From contig CP141139.1 of assembly GCA_035236585.1 (NCBI GenBank), forward strand, positions 18,306,990 to 18,370,989: 64,000 nucleotides of DNA, in the 5' to 3' direction. Shown here piece after piece: positions 1 to 11,383 of this stretch. Below the pieces are notes generated by a model. It did not search any database. It was not told where the DNA came from and worked only from the letters and a program-made list of their open reading frames with translations. Positions within the stretch are counted from its first letter, which is position 1. Every line of letters starts with the position of its first letter. This DNA comes from Warburgia ugandensis (Eukaryota; Streptophyta; Magnoliopsida; Canellales; Canellaceae). Position numbers and translations under genes: made by a program.

Positions 1-1779
1 ATTTGGACTTTATGTATTAGAGCTCTGAGGAATATATTAAGAATATATGACAGTATCTGGGATCAGATGTAAGAATACTGGTGAAAGGGTTATGGAAACT
101 TGTAAGTATGACTAGGGATGAGTGGTAGAGATAACGAGAAATAGGATGAATGTTGATTTCATCCCACTCGATATGATTGATTGCAATATAATCCTTAGAA
201 TGGATTCTCTAATATGGAGATAGTGATTTCTATGATAAGAAGATTACTTCTGATGTAACTAGACAGCTATTGGCCTCACTTGTGTAAGAAGAGGCATCTT
301 TAAGAGTTGTGTTATTTCTACCTTAAAGGCAGTACGGTACTTTTTAGAGGTTATTAAGTATTTCTTAATTGTAAGACTATGGGGTACCATGAGCGACTAT
401 GGAATGAGCACAAATATGATGTGCAAGAGTTTATGATTTTGCCTAAGGAGTTTCATGATCTTGCCACAAGGGGTTGATATTTATGTTAATTAGACATAGC
501 ATTACTTACTCTGAAGGCCATGTGAGATGTTCCGAATTGAGTTGACAAAGTTCCAACTATATGAGCTTTTGATGAGAGTTTTGACAAGCCTAGTGGGTCT
601 TCGTGAAGTGCATTAGTCTTCTTCATGAGAAGAGAGCTAGATCTTTACTATTATGCACAGAGTTACATTCGTTTGATAATACCGCAGTAGAAAACTAATA
701 ATCTAAATCCTATATTGATGATTTAAGTGATTAATTCCTCATGGTACTTGGTGTATGTAGAGAATGATTTGATGTGTGATTATACCCAGCCTAGGATTCT
801 ACATATGACGTCTTTAAGATGATTTTTTAAAACTTGTCATGATTGTTACTAATTCTGGATGGTATAAATCGGTGGAACCAATACACTGACAGTATGTATG
901 GATATGATGGGTCGAATCTTCAAATGTTATTTTGATGAGCCATGATTGGGTTAATAGATAGTATTGTTGAATACTTCACTAATACAGAGGGGCACAAGGA
1001 ATCATTGTGCATAAATCCAAAATGACTAAGGGCTCATCATTTATTGCAAACATTATAGCATGAGTTATGGTCAGAGGAAGTGGATTCCCTTTACGAAACA
1101 CTTGGAATAATAGAGGAGTTGTTTATTGAGACTGTGATGGGCTGAGATTACCCAAATTGTTGATTGACGTTCATAGTTCCTTAATCTTATAAACTACGGG
1201 CACTGTATACTTGAGTTTCACCAAGATATCAGTGATATATAATATTATGTGAAATTATTACATTACGATTAAGAAAAATTCAATTTAAAAAAAAATCAGT
1301 GGTGGTGAGTAACCAATGAGGGTAGGTGCTAAACACATAGGTAGACTTTTAGGTGGCAAGCTCCTAAGTGCTTACAAGTAAGATCATGTTGCAGATTAGT
1401 TCTCATTGGCATAGAGTTCTTGTTGGTGAGTTGATAAGTTGTTGTTGTGACTAGCATATGAATTCTTATTGGTGAACTATATGCTCTTGTTTTGATTTAG
1501 TAAATGACTTCCTATATGTTAACAGAGATACTTTGAATCAAGCAAATGTAGTAAGATAACTATATTAAGTGGTACATAAGTAATCAACTTCTAGGTGGAG
1601 GTTTGGTTTGTGCAAATTGGGTCATATGTGGTTATGATGTGTCTGATTATATCAAGAGAGGATTGATAGGCATAAATTTATATGATGGATTGAGATAAGA
1701 AGGTATGACTTGTCGTGGAATCGCTTATTGATGTTAACTTCAGAATTATTGTCACGATTATCATATATTGTGATGTGAG

Positions 1780-2062
1780 GATGACTCTGGAATTGTTCAA
1801 AGGAAGTATATGTCAAATATGTCTCACAAACTTGAGCTGATCCTAAGAGAGTTACAGCCTGACATGATAATTGAGGAGAGATATATGCGTATAATGGATG
1901 CGAAAGTCAAGGAATTGAGGACCAAAACTATTTTATTAGTCAAAGTCCTTTGGCAGCATCATTCATTGTAGGAGGCCACGTGGGAGACAGAAGAGGACAT
2001 GCGAAGGATCCACCCAGAGTTATTTACATGGAGATATGTATCAAAATTTCGAGGACGAAATT
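1780..2062 (+). pseudogene. Element A integrase C-terminus with chromodomain-like tail (broken)
   Basis: This is the best preserved coding piece of element A. It reads through LELILRELQPDMI, then RIMDAKVKELRTKTI, LVKVLWQHHS, a stop, EATWETEEDMRRIHPELF, and ends KFRGRNFYKVGRM. Established knowledge: this K.I..VKVLW....EATWE.E.DM...P.LF pattern is the chromodomain-like C-terminus of plant chromovirus integrases, thought to guide insertion into heterochromatin, and FRGRNF just before the polypurine tract is typical of their 3' end. The single in-frame stop (TAG where E or Q is expected) and missing upstream continuity make it non-functional. The closely matching tail of element B at 11130-11335 shows both belong to the same broad lineage. 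Confidence 0.8.
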
Positions 2063-2067
2063 TTTAT

Positions 2068-2080
2068 AAGGTGGGAAGGA
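2068..2080 (+). other. Polypurine tract of element A
   Basis: The purine-rich AAGGTGGGAAGGA lies immediately before TGTAATAACC, the start of the LTR. This is the standard plus-strand priming site of LTR retrotransposons and fixes the LTR's left edge. Confidence 0.8.
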
Positions 2081-4634
2081 TGTAATAACCCCAAATTTTA
2101 ACCCTAAATTAGTAATAAAATAAGATAAATTAATTAAAAATATTTATGCATAGAATTTGGTTCTGAAATCACTAAAACTAGAAAGTACACGTCGATATGA
2201 ATTGAATAGTATAAAGAACGTCGAAAACGGAGTTTGGATGAGTAAGATATGACCATTTTAAGTGTAAGGATAAATTGGTAAATTGCCAGAGATGTTAATT
2301 AAAGGGATTCGTTTTGATAACAGCACCCCTTTCCACTTCCATTAGAGTTCTAATGGAGGAAGGCATTGATCTACCTTCCATTCAAAAAAATCGGCACGTA
2401 GACTATAAAATACAAGTTCCCACTTTCATTCCGATGCCAAACAACCAGAGGAGAACCCTCATTTTCCCCTGCGTACGCCGCAAAAATGAGTTGAAGTTTG
2501 CACATACTAGAGGGCTCTGATCTCCCATCTCCGGCTCTAATCAGGTAAGTTACATACTTTAACTTGTTAATTATCTTGTTTTCCAACTTTCCCCTCACAG
2601 ATCTGGGCTAGATTGGATCAAAATGGCCGTTGGATGGCCTATGGATTCAAAACCATGGAGCATGGTTAGACCCATGTTAAAGACACCTCAAATAAGAAAT
2701 CTAAGCCGTTCATTATGATCTTTGGACCCAAAAACCCCAGGAACGGTGAAAACAGATAAAAAATTGGATCTTCTAGGGCTCTGATCAAGCCAAAACAAGG
2801 TGGACGGCATGGGCTCATCGTCCCCAATGGACAGTTCACCCAAGACGCCCACCGAGACACACAGATGAGGACGCGCGCATACGGGTGCTCCGTCGCACGC
2901 GTGCGTATCGCGCACACGCGCGGGATGCTCTTGTACGTTGTCCCAGATGTCTGAAATGCACTGGGTGTCCTGGGCGCACAGTGCGCTGGTGTAAGCCGGT
3001 GCAAACAGGACTACCTGTGTAATTTGGTGCACGCGTACTTACCCCTATAAATTAATATATTAATTTATGAAGTCTTTTCACAAAAAACTTGATTTTGGGA
3101 GCTACAGAGGTCCCAATCACGAGTGAAAACATCTGTTGCGACCATATTGATGACACAGACCTAGATTTAGCTCGAAAACCTAGATTTAACTACTTTTAGA
3201 TTAGTTAAATTATAAAATATTAATTAATAACTTAGAACCAACTGATCAAAGGGTGATCAGGCCTCAAGACTTGAAGAATGAGATAAAGTATGATAATAAA
3301 TAAGGGTTCTAAGGGGCACATTAGCGTAACTACTCTAGAAATTGATCTAGACTATTGGTCTGAACCAGATCTTGGGAAATTATTGATCTAAGGATGAGCT
3401 GACCATCAGATTAAGGTATAAATGTTAGATACACATAAAAACGAACAGATGAACATAAGATGAGACTAAATTAAGAATCAAATCATAATTAGAGATCTTA
3501 GAGGATGATCCAATGGTTGGATCATCATAGATTCCATTATAATATAATAAATAACACAAAATATTATTGTGGTACTGACATGTACATCTGAACGTACAAG
3601 CAATGAAGATTATATGCTTAAGTTGGGTGATCTCACATTGAGGTAGGTGACAACATTTAATGTTTCATTTTGATTTTTAAACCTTATATTATCATGGCAT
3701 CATGATTGATTGTGATTAAATTGCACTTATTATTAATCGATGACTTTGTGAGATTTAGAGTTTTATGTTATGATTGCTATTTGATTTCAATTATGTATTG
3801 AATGGATTATGACCGATGGTTTCATGAGATTGAGATTATCTACTTATGCACAATTAGAAAATTATCTTTCCTTATTCCATCACTGAAATTGATGAGTTTT
3901 CATGAGAAAGGAAAGTGGAGGCTTGGTGGCTGGTCCTTTTAGAGGCTAGCCCCGGGATGAGGGGCGTGCCTTAGGGATTGCGAGCCACGAGTGCTCTTAG
4001 TTTTTCAACATACATGATTTTCGTGTTTTGTGTTTTATGATGGGTGCTCCCACCCTGTGGATGTCATGCTAGGAGGGAGAGGGCCGGCCACCCACCCTCT
4101 GAGATTTGTGATGTGATATGATTGTGATATAATAGACACCTGCCCGTAGATGGCTTTCGATAGGGGTTGGTAACATGGATAGTCCACACTACCAGTCCGG
4201 GCCTTTCCATGGGGATTGACGTTAAGTCTCCCGTTATGGTGTTGACGGGGAGCGGCGGTGGTTGAGACCTTGGAGGGTTGCCACTGTGGCATGATGATCC
4301 ATACTCTTATTCTGTGTACTTGCATGATGAGCATGGAGATGTGATGGTATGCCTGAGTGTGACGACACTGAGAGGTTTGATATGAGTACTCATGATCTGT
4401 GATGCGAGTGTATGGGACACTCGTGGGACCCGCGTACCTTGAGGGTATCCTGTTGTTATTGTATGCTCATTTACATGAAATTATATCATGTTTAAATCCA
4501 TGAGATGCATGTTTTATTGTATATGATGTTTGAGATTTTATTAGCATTGCTTAAAATAATTATATTCTTGCAGAAAATCATGTTTTATGATATTTTTTTA
4601 ATTAATAAAACTTCTTACAACGAAACTTCTCACA
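2081..4634 (+). repeat. Chromovirus LTR, shared as 3' LTR of A and 5' LTR of B
   Basis: A 2554-bp LTR starting TGTAATAACC and ending TTCTCACA. It is bounded on the left by a polypurine tract and on the right by a tRNA-Met-type primer site, so one LTR serves as the 3' LTR of A and the 5' LTR of B. It contains a CpG-dense stretch (about 2860-3040) in otherwise AT-rich sequence, and an AG-GTAAGT-like splice donor near 2543. Its segment around 3100-3200 (CAGAGGTCCCAATCAC, then GACCTAGATTTA) is recognisable in reverse in the LTR fragment at 54277-56577. Its end differs from the ACCTAGGATGTCACA-like ends of the other chromovirus LTRs in the window. The short ORFs inside are chance frames. Confidence 0.8.
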
Positions 4635-4636
4635 AT

Positions 4637-4649
4637 TGGTATCAGAGCC
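4637..4649 (+). other. Primer-binding site (initiator tRNA-Met type)
   Basis: TGGTATCAGAGCC two bases after the LTR end. It matches the complement of the 3' end of plant initiator tRNA-Met, the usual minus-strand primer of chromoviruses, and marks the start of element B's internal region. Confidence 0.85.
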
Positions 4650-4773
4650 AAAACTACTCATAGCCAGACGTACTAGGAAATCAAATGCATCAAATTTAAG
4701 AGAACGGGTCATAAGGACATCTTAATTTAGATGGCTTAAGAAATTCTAATAAGTATTATATGTTGAAACACAG

Positions 4774-5815
4774 ATGCCACCTCATTGTAGTAGAACCAAT
4801 ACGTCTGCACCAGTAGAAGAGTTTGGTACTATTGAAAACTAGGCAGATGTACCTGTACCTGCACCCATGGAGGTTCAGCAAGATATACTAGAACCATTGG
4901 TATAGGCACAATGACGTGTTGGTGCACCAAGGGATTTGGCCTATGAGGTGATGCAACTGATATTTCAACAAATGAAATAGAAGCTTCAGGCATCATCAGA
5001 AGAGGATTCTGTTGTAGGGGCCAAGAGTGACACTTTGATGGAGCGATTCAAAAAGATTTCTCTAAAGTTTTTTGGAATTGAGGATGCTGAAGTAGTTGAG
5101 ACCTGGGTCTATGAGGTTGAAAGGCTGTTCAAAGGGATGATGGTTCCAGAAGATCAGTAAGTCATTGTTGCTACATTTGCACTAAGAGGAGAGGCAATGC
5201 ATTGGTGGTCAACTACCTAGCGAATGTATTTCTCTGACGCTAAAGTCATCTTGTGGGATGAGTTCAGGAGAGTTTTTGAGCAGAAATATTATCCACCTCA
5301 CGTTGTGGAGAGTTCATGAACCTAGTTTAAGGTTCCATGACAGTGAGTATGAGACTCGCTTCACTAAGATGAGGAGATTTGCACCAGAGGTTTGCCCCAC
5401 TAAACTTAGAGCTGTTCAGAAATTTGTTTGCAAATTATGCACAGGCATTCGTAGCCATATTTTTATGTCGCAACCTACTTCATTGGCAAAGGCTGTATAA
5501 TTGGCTTCTTTGTGTGAGAGAGAGCTAAAGGATATGAGAGCAAAAACATTTATGCGTGGAGGAAATAAGCCAAACTAGAAAGGAAAGAGGCCAATCATAC
5601 CTAGACCTCCACCAAAAGTAGTAGTTCTACTTCGATCTATACCACCACAAAGACCAGAGTTCAAAAAGAGGGAAGTGGACTGAAACCTCTACAAACATTG
5701 TGAAAAGAAGCATCCTAGAAAACCATGTTACGTCCAAGAGAGGAACTGTTTTGGGTGTGGAGAGAAAGGGCATTTCATAAAAAATTGCCCTAAGGGAAAT
5801 AACATAAATCAACTT
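4774..5815 (+). pseudogene. Element B gag with CCHC zinc knuckle (broken)
   Basis: Gag forms the particle that packages element RNA. The ATG at 4774 opens MPPHCSRTNTSAPVEE, followed by stops at positions that look like former CAG and CGA codons. The central domain is visible from 5038 (MERFKKISLKFFGIEDAE, then AMHWWSTT), matching the retrotransposon gag fold that usually reads WW.T and WDEFRR.F..KYYP. A frameshift near 5300 moves the frame to 5258-5500. The zinc knuckle CFGCGEKGHFIKNC at 5747-5788 has all four CX2CX4HX4C ligands. About 340 codons in total, near family length, but it cannot be translated intact. Confidence 0.8.
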
Positions 5816-5839
5816 CGAAAATAAGAGATTTTACGCCGT

Positions 5840-6105
5840 GCTCAGGGATGGGTTTTTGCCTTGACTACGGAGCAGGCCAGAGCTTCAAACATAGTCATTG
5901 AAGGTACTTTACCCATTCTTGGTCAATTTGCTAGAGTATTGATAGATTCGGGTGCTACACATTCCTTCATATCACAACACTTTGCATCAACTTTGGATTG
6001 TACTGTATTACCTTTGGAATTTAACATAGAGATCAATATACCACGTGAAGGACCAATTATTTCAGACAAATATATCCGAGATATAGGGATTTAGATGGGA
6101 GATAG
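5840..6105 (+). pseudogene. Element B aspartic protease (truncated by stop)
   Basis: Retroviral-type protease that would cut the gag-pol polyprotein. The frame from 5861 carries the active-site motif DSGATHSFIS after VIEGTLPILGQFARVLI, the normal spacing for plant Ty3/gypsy protease. It stops after DIGI at 6092-6094, where the family normally continues to a DVILGMDWL segment; a degraded continuation (a DMTNFDC-like stretch) follows to about 6250. The catalytic DSGA itself is intact. Downstream RT is in another frame. Confidence 0.75.
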
Positions 6106-6249
6106 TTTTTAGCTAATCTAATCCTATTTGATATGACCAACTTTGATTGTAGGAAGAAGAGAGTACGATTCAAGGAGATAGAGGGTAACACATACATATT
6201 TTAGGGCAGATTAAACACATTAAGAATACCAATTATATCAGCGATAAAA

Positions 6250-7251
6250 GTGATAAAACTCATGGCCAAGGGCCATACAATATACTCAGTGAGCATGGTG
6301 ATTCAGAAGGAATACAAACAGAAAATAGAGGACATAGATGTTGTACAGGACTTTGGTGGAGTGTTTCCTAATCAGTTACCAAGGTTGCCACCTAAGAGCG
6401 AGATGGAATTTACTATAGAGATAGTATCAGGTACTACTCCCATCTCAAAGGTGTCGTACCATATGACACTTGTAGAATTGAAAGAACTCAAGGAATAATT
6501 GTAGGAATTGTTAGATCTAGGCTTTATCCAACTGAGTGTATCGCCGTGGGGATCCCCAGTATTGTTTGTAAAGAAGAAGGATGGATCTATGGGACTATGT
6601 ATTGACTACCGAATGCTAAATGGAGTTACAATTAAAAATAAGTACCTACTATCACATATTGATGACCTCTTTGACTAATTACAGTTTGCGAGAGTATTCT
6701 CAAAGATTTGATGTCAGGTTACCACTAGTTGAGGATATGAGAAAACAACATTTCAGACATGATATGGACATTACGAGTTCCTAGTGATGGCATTCAGATT
6801 GACAAATGCTCAAGTAGCATTCATAGATTTGATGAATCGCATATTTCAGAAGTATTTAGACCAGTTTGCAATAATGTTCATTGACAACATCTTTATTTAT
6901 TCATCAAGTGAGGAGGAACATAGTGAGCATCTCAGGATTGTACTTAGCACACTATAGGAGCATCAATTATATGCAAAATTCAATAAGTGTGAGTTCTGGT
7001 TAGACAAAGTACAATTCCTTAGTAATATTATTTCAAAAGAAGGAGTTTCAGTTGATCCTACAAAAATAGAAGCCATTATGAAGTGGGAGAGATTAAAGAC
7101 TGTTACGGAGATTAGAATTTTTTTGGAATTGGCTAGGTATTATCGACGTTTCATCGAAGGGTTTTCCAAAATAGCTAAGCCAATGACCAAATTAAATAGG
7201 AAGAACACTAAGTTTGAGTGGATAAGTCAGTGTGAACAAAGTTTTTAGGAG
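6250..7251 (+). pseudogene. Element B reverse transcriptase (broken, altered active site)
   Basis: RT copies element RNA into DNA. Frame 1 carries the family blocks in order: PPKSEMEFTIEIVSGT (6390s), [24 protein letters not shown] (from 6541), [20 protein letters not shown] (6770s), and the catalytic loop [10 protein letters not shown] at about 6874-6903. In active chromoviruses that loop is FIDDIL; here the second aspartate codon (6886-6888) reads Asn, which should abolish catalysis. The thumb continues through [16 protein letters not shown], and IEAIMKWE. Several in-frame stops (TAA at a former CAA in FDQLQ; TAG before EHQLYAKF) also break it. Confidence 0.85.
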
Positions 7252-7630
7252 TTGAAGAAAAGGCTCACGTCAGCTCCTATTTTGGCATTACCCTCAGGTG
7301 CGGGAGGCTTTGTAGTATATAATGATGCTTCAGGAAAAGGCTTAGGGTGTACATTCATGCAACATGGGAAAGTTATAGCATATGCATCTAGACAATTGAA
7401 GGCTCATGAAGTAACTTACCCAACACCTGATTTGGAGCTGGCAGCGTTAGTGTTTACACTTAAGATTTGGCAACACTATCTCTATGGAGAAAATTTTGAT
7501 GTATATACAGATCACAAAAGTCTAAAGTATATCTTCATACAAAGTGACCTTAATATGAGACAACGCCGGTGGTTAGAATACTTGAAAGATTATGACTTTT
7601 CAATTCTATATCACCCTAGGAAGGTGAATG
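7252..7630 (+). pseudogene. Element B RNase H domain (cut at 7630)
   Basis: RNase H removes the RNA strand during reverse transcription. The open frame reads [18 protein letters not shown], then [55 protein letters not shown], and [20 protein letters not shown]. Three acidic positions are visible (NDAS where the usual form is SDAS, E in LELAAL, and D in YTDH), so this domain is close to intact. It ends at KVNV, where the solo LTR begins at 7631. The missing final residues, equivalent to VVDALSQKSHG, resume at 9845 after the insertion. Confidence 0.9.
7626..7630 (+). repeat. Target-site duplication GAATG, left copy
   Basis: GAATG directly before the solo LTR at 7631 and again directly after it at 9840-9844. 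A perfect 5-bp duplication, the size made by Ty3/gypsy integrases. Confidence 0.9.
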
Positions 7631-9839
7631 TGTAATGACTTAAAATTTTCAATATTATTATCACTTTTACAACCACGATCAATCATGATGTTTGGTTTGT
7701 TTATTTTGGGAATTAATATACATTTAAATCACCTTAATAGGTGGTTGGATGTTTTATTTTAATTAAAATATGAAACTAAGGAATTTGTGAGAAAAATCAG
7801 TATCATTAAATTCTACACTAGAAATGGAATCCAACGCCTCAAAGAACACTGGAAACGGAGTTCATATGAAGAAGTTATAAGCGTTGAAAGATGGAGGCCA
7901 TATATGTAATTTGATGGTAAAAAAAGGACCAAAAACACAGGGGGTTGTTTTGATAACGACATCCCAGATCGTCCCCTACCTCCCACCAACTTCCAGGGCC
8001 GCCTCTGCAAGGCAGCGTCGAAAGAAATGGCAGCACTGTCTTCACCGTCTTAAAAAAACCCTTTCCCCTCTTCCCCAATCATCCATTTTCTCCTTCTCTT
8101 TCTCTCTTTCTCCGACTGCCTTCACCCAAAATCCAGCAGCTAGGGTTTCAGCGTGGAGGGCACCTTCTCAGGCTGCCAAGTAAGATCTTTCTCTCCTCTT
8201 CTCCCCTCTCTTCCTCCCCTTCCTTTCCCCCCCCAGAATCCGGCAAGATCTAGCGTTTCCCGGCCGGAGAACAAGTCGGGGAAGACGGGTTCGTTCCAGA
8301 ACCCTCGACCCGACCATCCCAGGGACGTGGTGGGCGATGAGCACCCATGACATGGTTATTAATTGATATTTAGGGTTTCACAAAGGTAACTCAGGGTTAA
8401 GTAATGAAGAACGCCATTCAAGGAACATCAAGGTGATGCTACTAAGTTTTTAAATGGATCTTAAACTCTAACTCGCCTTTATTACCGTGTTTAGCATGTT
8501 TTTGAGATATGATGTTCTTGTCTTCATGATTTTATGGCCTTGAAGCACTTGAATCTATCACCGTACTTAGTATGCTTTTGGGATATGGTGTTCATCTATG
8601 AGCATGCAGAATTGTTTTCATGATTTATAGCCTTGAATACGAATTTTGGCATGAGCAGATTATGCATTGCTCGCATGATTGAAATTAAATGCATAAATTG
8701 CATGATTTTGATGATTGAGATCTCGATTTATCTATATATGCTTTTTGGGCTACTGAGCCTAGTGGGCACTATGCTGAGAGGTTAGTATGTAAGGGGTTGG
8801 CCTCCTGGCCTCTACCATTAAAAAGGTGGATGGTATGGCTGCCAAAAAGGCTTGTCCCTCCCTTGACTGTTATGGTAAACAGGGACGACCACTGAAGGTG
8901 TTCACGGCTCCCTTTTCGAGGACATCCATAGTCATCATGGAGGCTATGGTGGGTTAGTCTCTAGATACCGGAGACGCACAATTCCAACTGTGTGTTGATC
9001 ATGAGCATAGTGACCCTATGATTTCAATGTTATCGATATGCATATAGCATTGAGATGGTCGTATACGAGTACTTGTGACCAGTCGACGTGATATGTTCAC
9101 CAAGAGACAGACCATGTGTATGATACTTATAGTGATGCCAGCATCAACTTTGAAAGATGACTATTTTAAGAGTTTCATGATTATTATATTTTACTCATTG
9201 ATTTGATATGTTGCCAAGATCTTATTATCCACTGATTTCTATTATGTGATTTTAGTCATATTTAGAAGATTAGATTTTCGTATGGATTTCATGGTTGAAA
9301 TTGCATCAATGAGCTTACGTTTTATGCACAAATATGCATGTTTACATGAAAAGGAACCACTGATGTTTTCCATGTAAAGCTCCTTGAATTATGCATGTTG
9401 CATGGTGAGTTTTAAAATAGTAGTATTAGATCACCTACTAGGTATGAGGAATACTCACCTAAATATATTATTTTTACAAATTAGCTCCACACAAGAGTAG
9501 AAGAAGCATCAGAATTGTTAGTACTACTATCAAGTAACTAAAGAAGGGACAAGCATGAATGTAAGTAAACACTCTACCTTTTAGACATGTATATGTACTT
9601 ATTACAGTTGGGCTGTGAGCTTTGACTAGATAGACCTGCGAGACATTTATTTTTGAAATTTTCAAAATTACTTTATTCATCTAACTAATGACACTTTGGG
9701 TTTTCAAAATGAATTTAAAACAAAAGAGTTTTCCGTTGCATTGCATAGTTTTTCTAAAAGTGTTTTCAAATAGGGATCAATCCTGCCTTAGGAATTAGTT
9801 TTGCATTTAAAAATGCATGTGAAAACCTGGGTAGTCACA
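7631..9839 (+). mobile_element. Solo chromovirus LTR 1 inserted in element B
   Basis: 2209 bp, starting TGTAATGACTTAAAATTTTC and ending CCTGGGTAGTCACA, flanked by GAATG on both sides. No gag, pol, primer site or polypurine tract is present, so this is a solo LTR left by LTR-LTR recombination. It shares phrases with the other chromovirus LTRs (CAAAGAACACTGGAAACGGAGTT near 7840; a pyrimidine-rich leader at 8040-8240). The ORFs at 7884-8350 on both strands are chance frames in this leader. The orientation matches element B. Confidence 0.92.
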
Positions 9840-9844
9840 GAATG
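9840..9844 (+). repeat. Target-site duplication GAATG, right copy
   Basis: Right copy of the GAATG duplication; removing 7631-9844 restores a continuous RNase H to integrase reading frame region. Confidence 0.9.
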
Positions 9845-11383
9845 TCGTTGTAGATGCTCTAAGTCAAAAATCTCATGGAGTGTTGATGAACATATCAATA
9901 AGTTCATTGTTTATAGATCGAATTCTCCAAGCACAAAAGGATTGCGAGCAGACACATGCATTAGTGGGTAGTAAAGGCTTCAGTAAAGAAACTGATGGAA
10001 ACATAAGATTTCAGGGTAGGTTGGTAGTATCTTCTACAGAAGCTCTAAGACATAAATTACTAAAGGAAGCACATACATCAAAGTATGCCATTCATCCTAG
10101 TGGTACTAAGATGTATTGGGATCTGAAAATGGAGTTTTTGGTGGAATGGAATGAAGGATATTGGAGATTGTGTTGCTAAATGTCTTACTTGTCAATAGGT
10201 AAAGGTAGAACATCAAAGACCAATAGGACTTCTACAGACTCTGGAACTTCTAGAGTGAAAGTGGGATCACATCATGATAGACTTTATGGTGGGACTACCT
10301 AGAACCTCTAGCAGACATGACATGATTTGGATCATTATGGATAGATTGACCAAATCAACACACTTTCTACTAGTAAGACAGAGGTAGTCTTTAGAGAGTT
10401 TGGCAAAACTTTACATTAAAGAGATAGTGAGCCTACATGGAGTTCCTTTGTCTATCATATTTGATAGAGATAGTCATTTCACATCTCACTTTTGACAAAA
10501 TGTACAAGAGGGACTAGGCACAACTACAAGATTTAGTACAACATTTCATCCACAGACTAATGGATAGTTAGAAAAGACGATTCAGACACTTGAGGACATG
10601 CTACGAGCTTATGCTGTAGATTGGAAGGGAAACTGGGATGAACACTTAGCTTTGATCGAGTTTGCTTATAACGATAATTATTATTCTAGTATAGGCATGG
10701 CCCCGTATGAAGCATTGTACGGACTACCATGCAGGACACCTACCTGTTGGAGTGATGTTGGAGAGAGACAGTTTGTGATGACCGAATTGATCGAGCAGTG
10801 TGTCAAAATGGTCAGGCTAGTATGGAGGAGATTGTTGACAGCACAGAGTAGACAGAAGAGTTATGCAGATCAGAGACATCACGATCTCAAGTTTGAGGTT
10901 GGAGATCATGTATTCCTTAAAGTCTTGCCAATGAAAGGAGTCATGAGATTTGGAGTGAAAGGGAAGTTGAGTCCAAGGTTTATTGGACCATTTTAGATAT
11001 TGGAGAGGGTTGGGAAGGTTGCATATTTTTTAACATTACTATCTCAATTGTCAATTGTCAGATGTACATAATGCATTCCATTTGTCAATCCTGAGGAAGT
11101 AAATTCATGATACAACGCATATCCTTGATCAAATACCTTCAGAACTACAGCCATACTTGACATATGAGATGAGACCTCTAAGGATTTTGGATTTCCAGGA
11201 ATAGACTCTAAGGAACAAGACAATTCATTTGGTCAAAGTTTTATGGCAACCTCCTTTTGCTAACGAAGCGACTTGAGAAATTGAGGAAGATATGAGAAGT
11301 AGTTTTCCTTATCTATTTTCTGATGTATAATGTAAGTTTAATAATAGGCTTTCGAGAACCAAATTCCTAAAATGTTGGAAGAT
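9845..11383 (+). pseudogene. Element B integrase and chromodomain-like tail (broken)
   Basis: Integrase inserts element DNA into the host chromosome. From 9845 the sequence completes RNase H (VVDALSQKSHG) and runs into the HHCC zinc region (KEAHTSKYAIHPSGTKMYWDL, then KCLTCQ). The catalytic core shows MIDFMVGLPR, FDRDSHF and TNG.LEKTIQTLEDML, so the three acidic positions can be placed although stops intervene. The frame at 10598-10996 is open and reads WDEHLALIEFAYNDNYYSS, MAPYEALYG, and the GPF block after KLSPRF. The tail at 11130-11335 (PLRILDFQE, a stop, TLRNKTIHLVKVLWQPPF, then EATxEIEEDMRSSFPYLF) parallels element A's chromodomain-like end. Confidence 0.88.

Larger units (their letters stand above)
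1..2080 (+). mobile_element. Chromovirus (Ty3/gypsy) element A, decayed pol, 5' part outside window
   Basis: This is a heavily decayed internal region of a plant Ty3/gypsy chromovirus. Translated pieces fit the expected order. A protease-like fragment near 140-220 reads like the family's DVILGMDWL segment (IILRMDSL here). RT-like fragments lie near 560-960, including a degraded form of the [10 protein letters not shown] block and a DLMNRVFKPYLD-like segment. An integrase tail follows near 1720-1830. Stops and frameshifts are everywhere and no long open frame survives. About 1290-1710 shows no recognisable domain. The element ends in a clean polypurine tract at 2068-2080 and then an LTR, so the strand and 3' boundary are firm. 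The 5' half and 5' LTR lie outside the window. Confidence 0.75.
4635..11383 (+). mobile_element. Chromovirus (Ty3/gypsy) element B, internal gag-pol region
   Basis: The internal region runs in standard chromovirus order: primer site, gag with zinc knuckle, protease, RT, RNase H, integrase, chromodomain-like tail, degraded polypurine tract (TTGGAAGAT before 11384). It is interrupted at 7630/7631 by a solo LTR that ends at 9839. Gag starts in frame 1, the zinc knuckle and protease are in frame 2, and RT-RNase H is back in frame 1, so at least two frameshifts have accumulated besides many stops. Many stops are TAG where CAG is expected or TGA where CGA or TGG is expected. Its 3' LTR (11384 onward) does not resemble the LTR on its 5' side, which suggests a recombinant structure. 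Confidence 0.85.

Noticed and set aside
7884-8353. Overlapping ORFs on both strands
   Set aside because: C/T-rich leader of solo LTR 1; no homology and both strands open.
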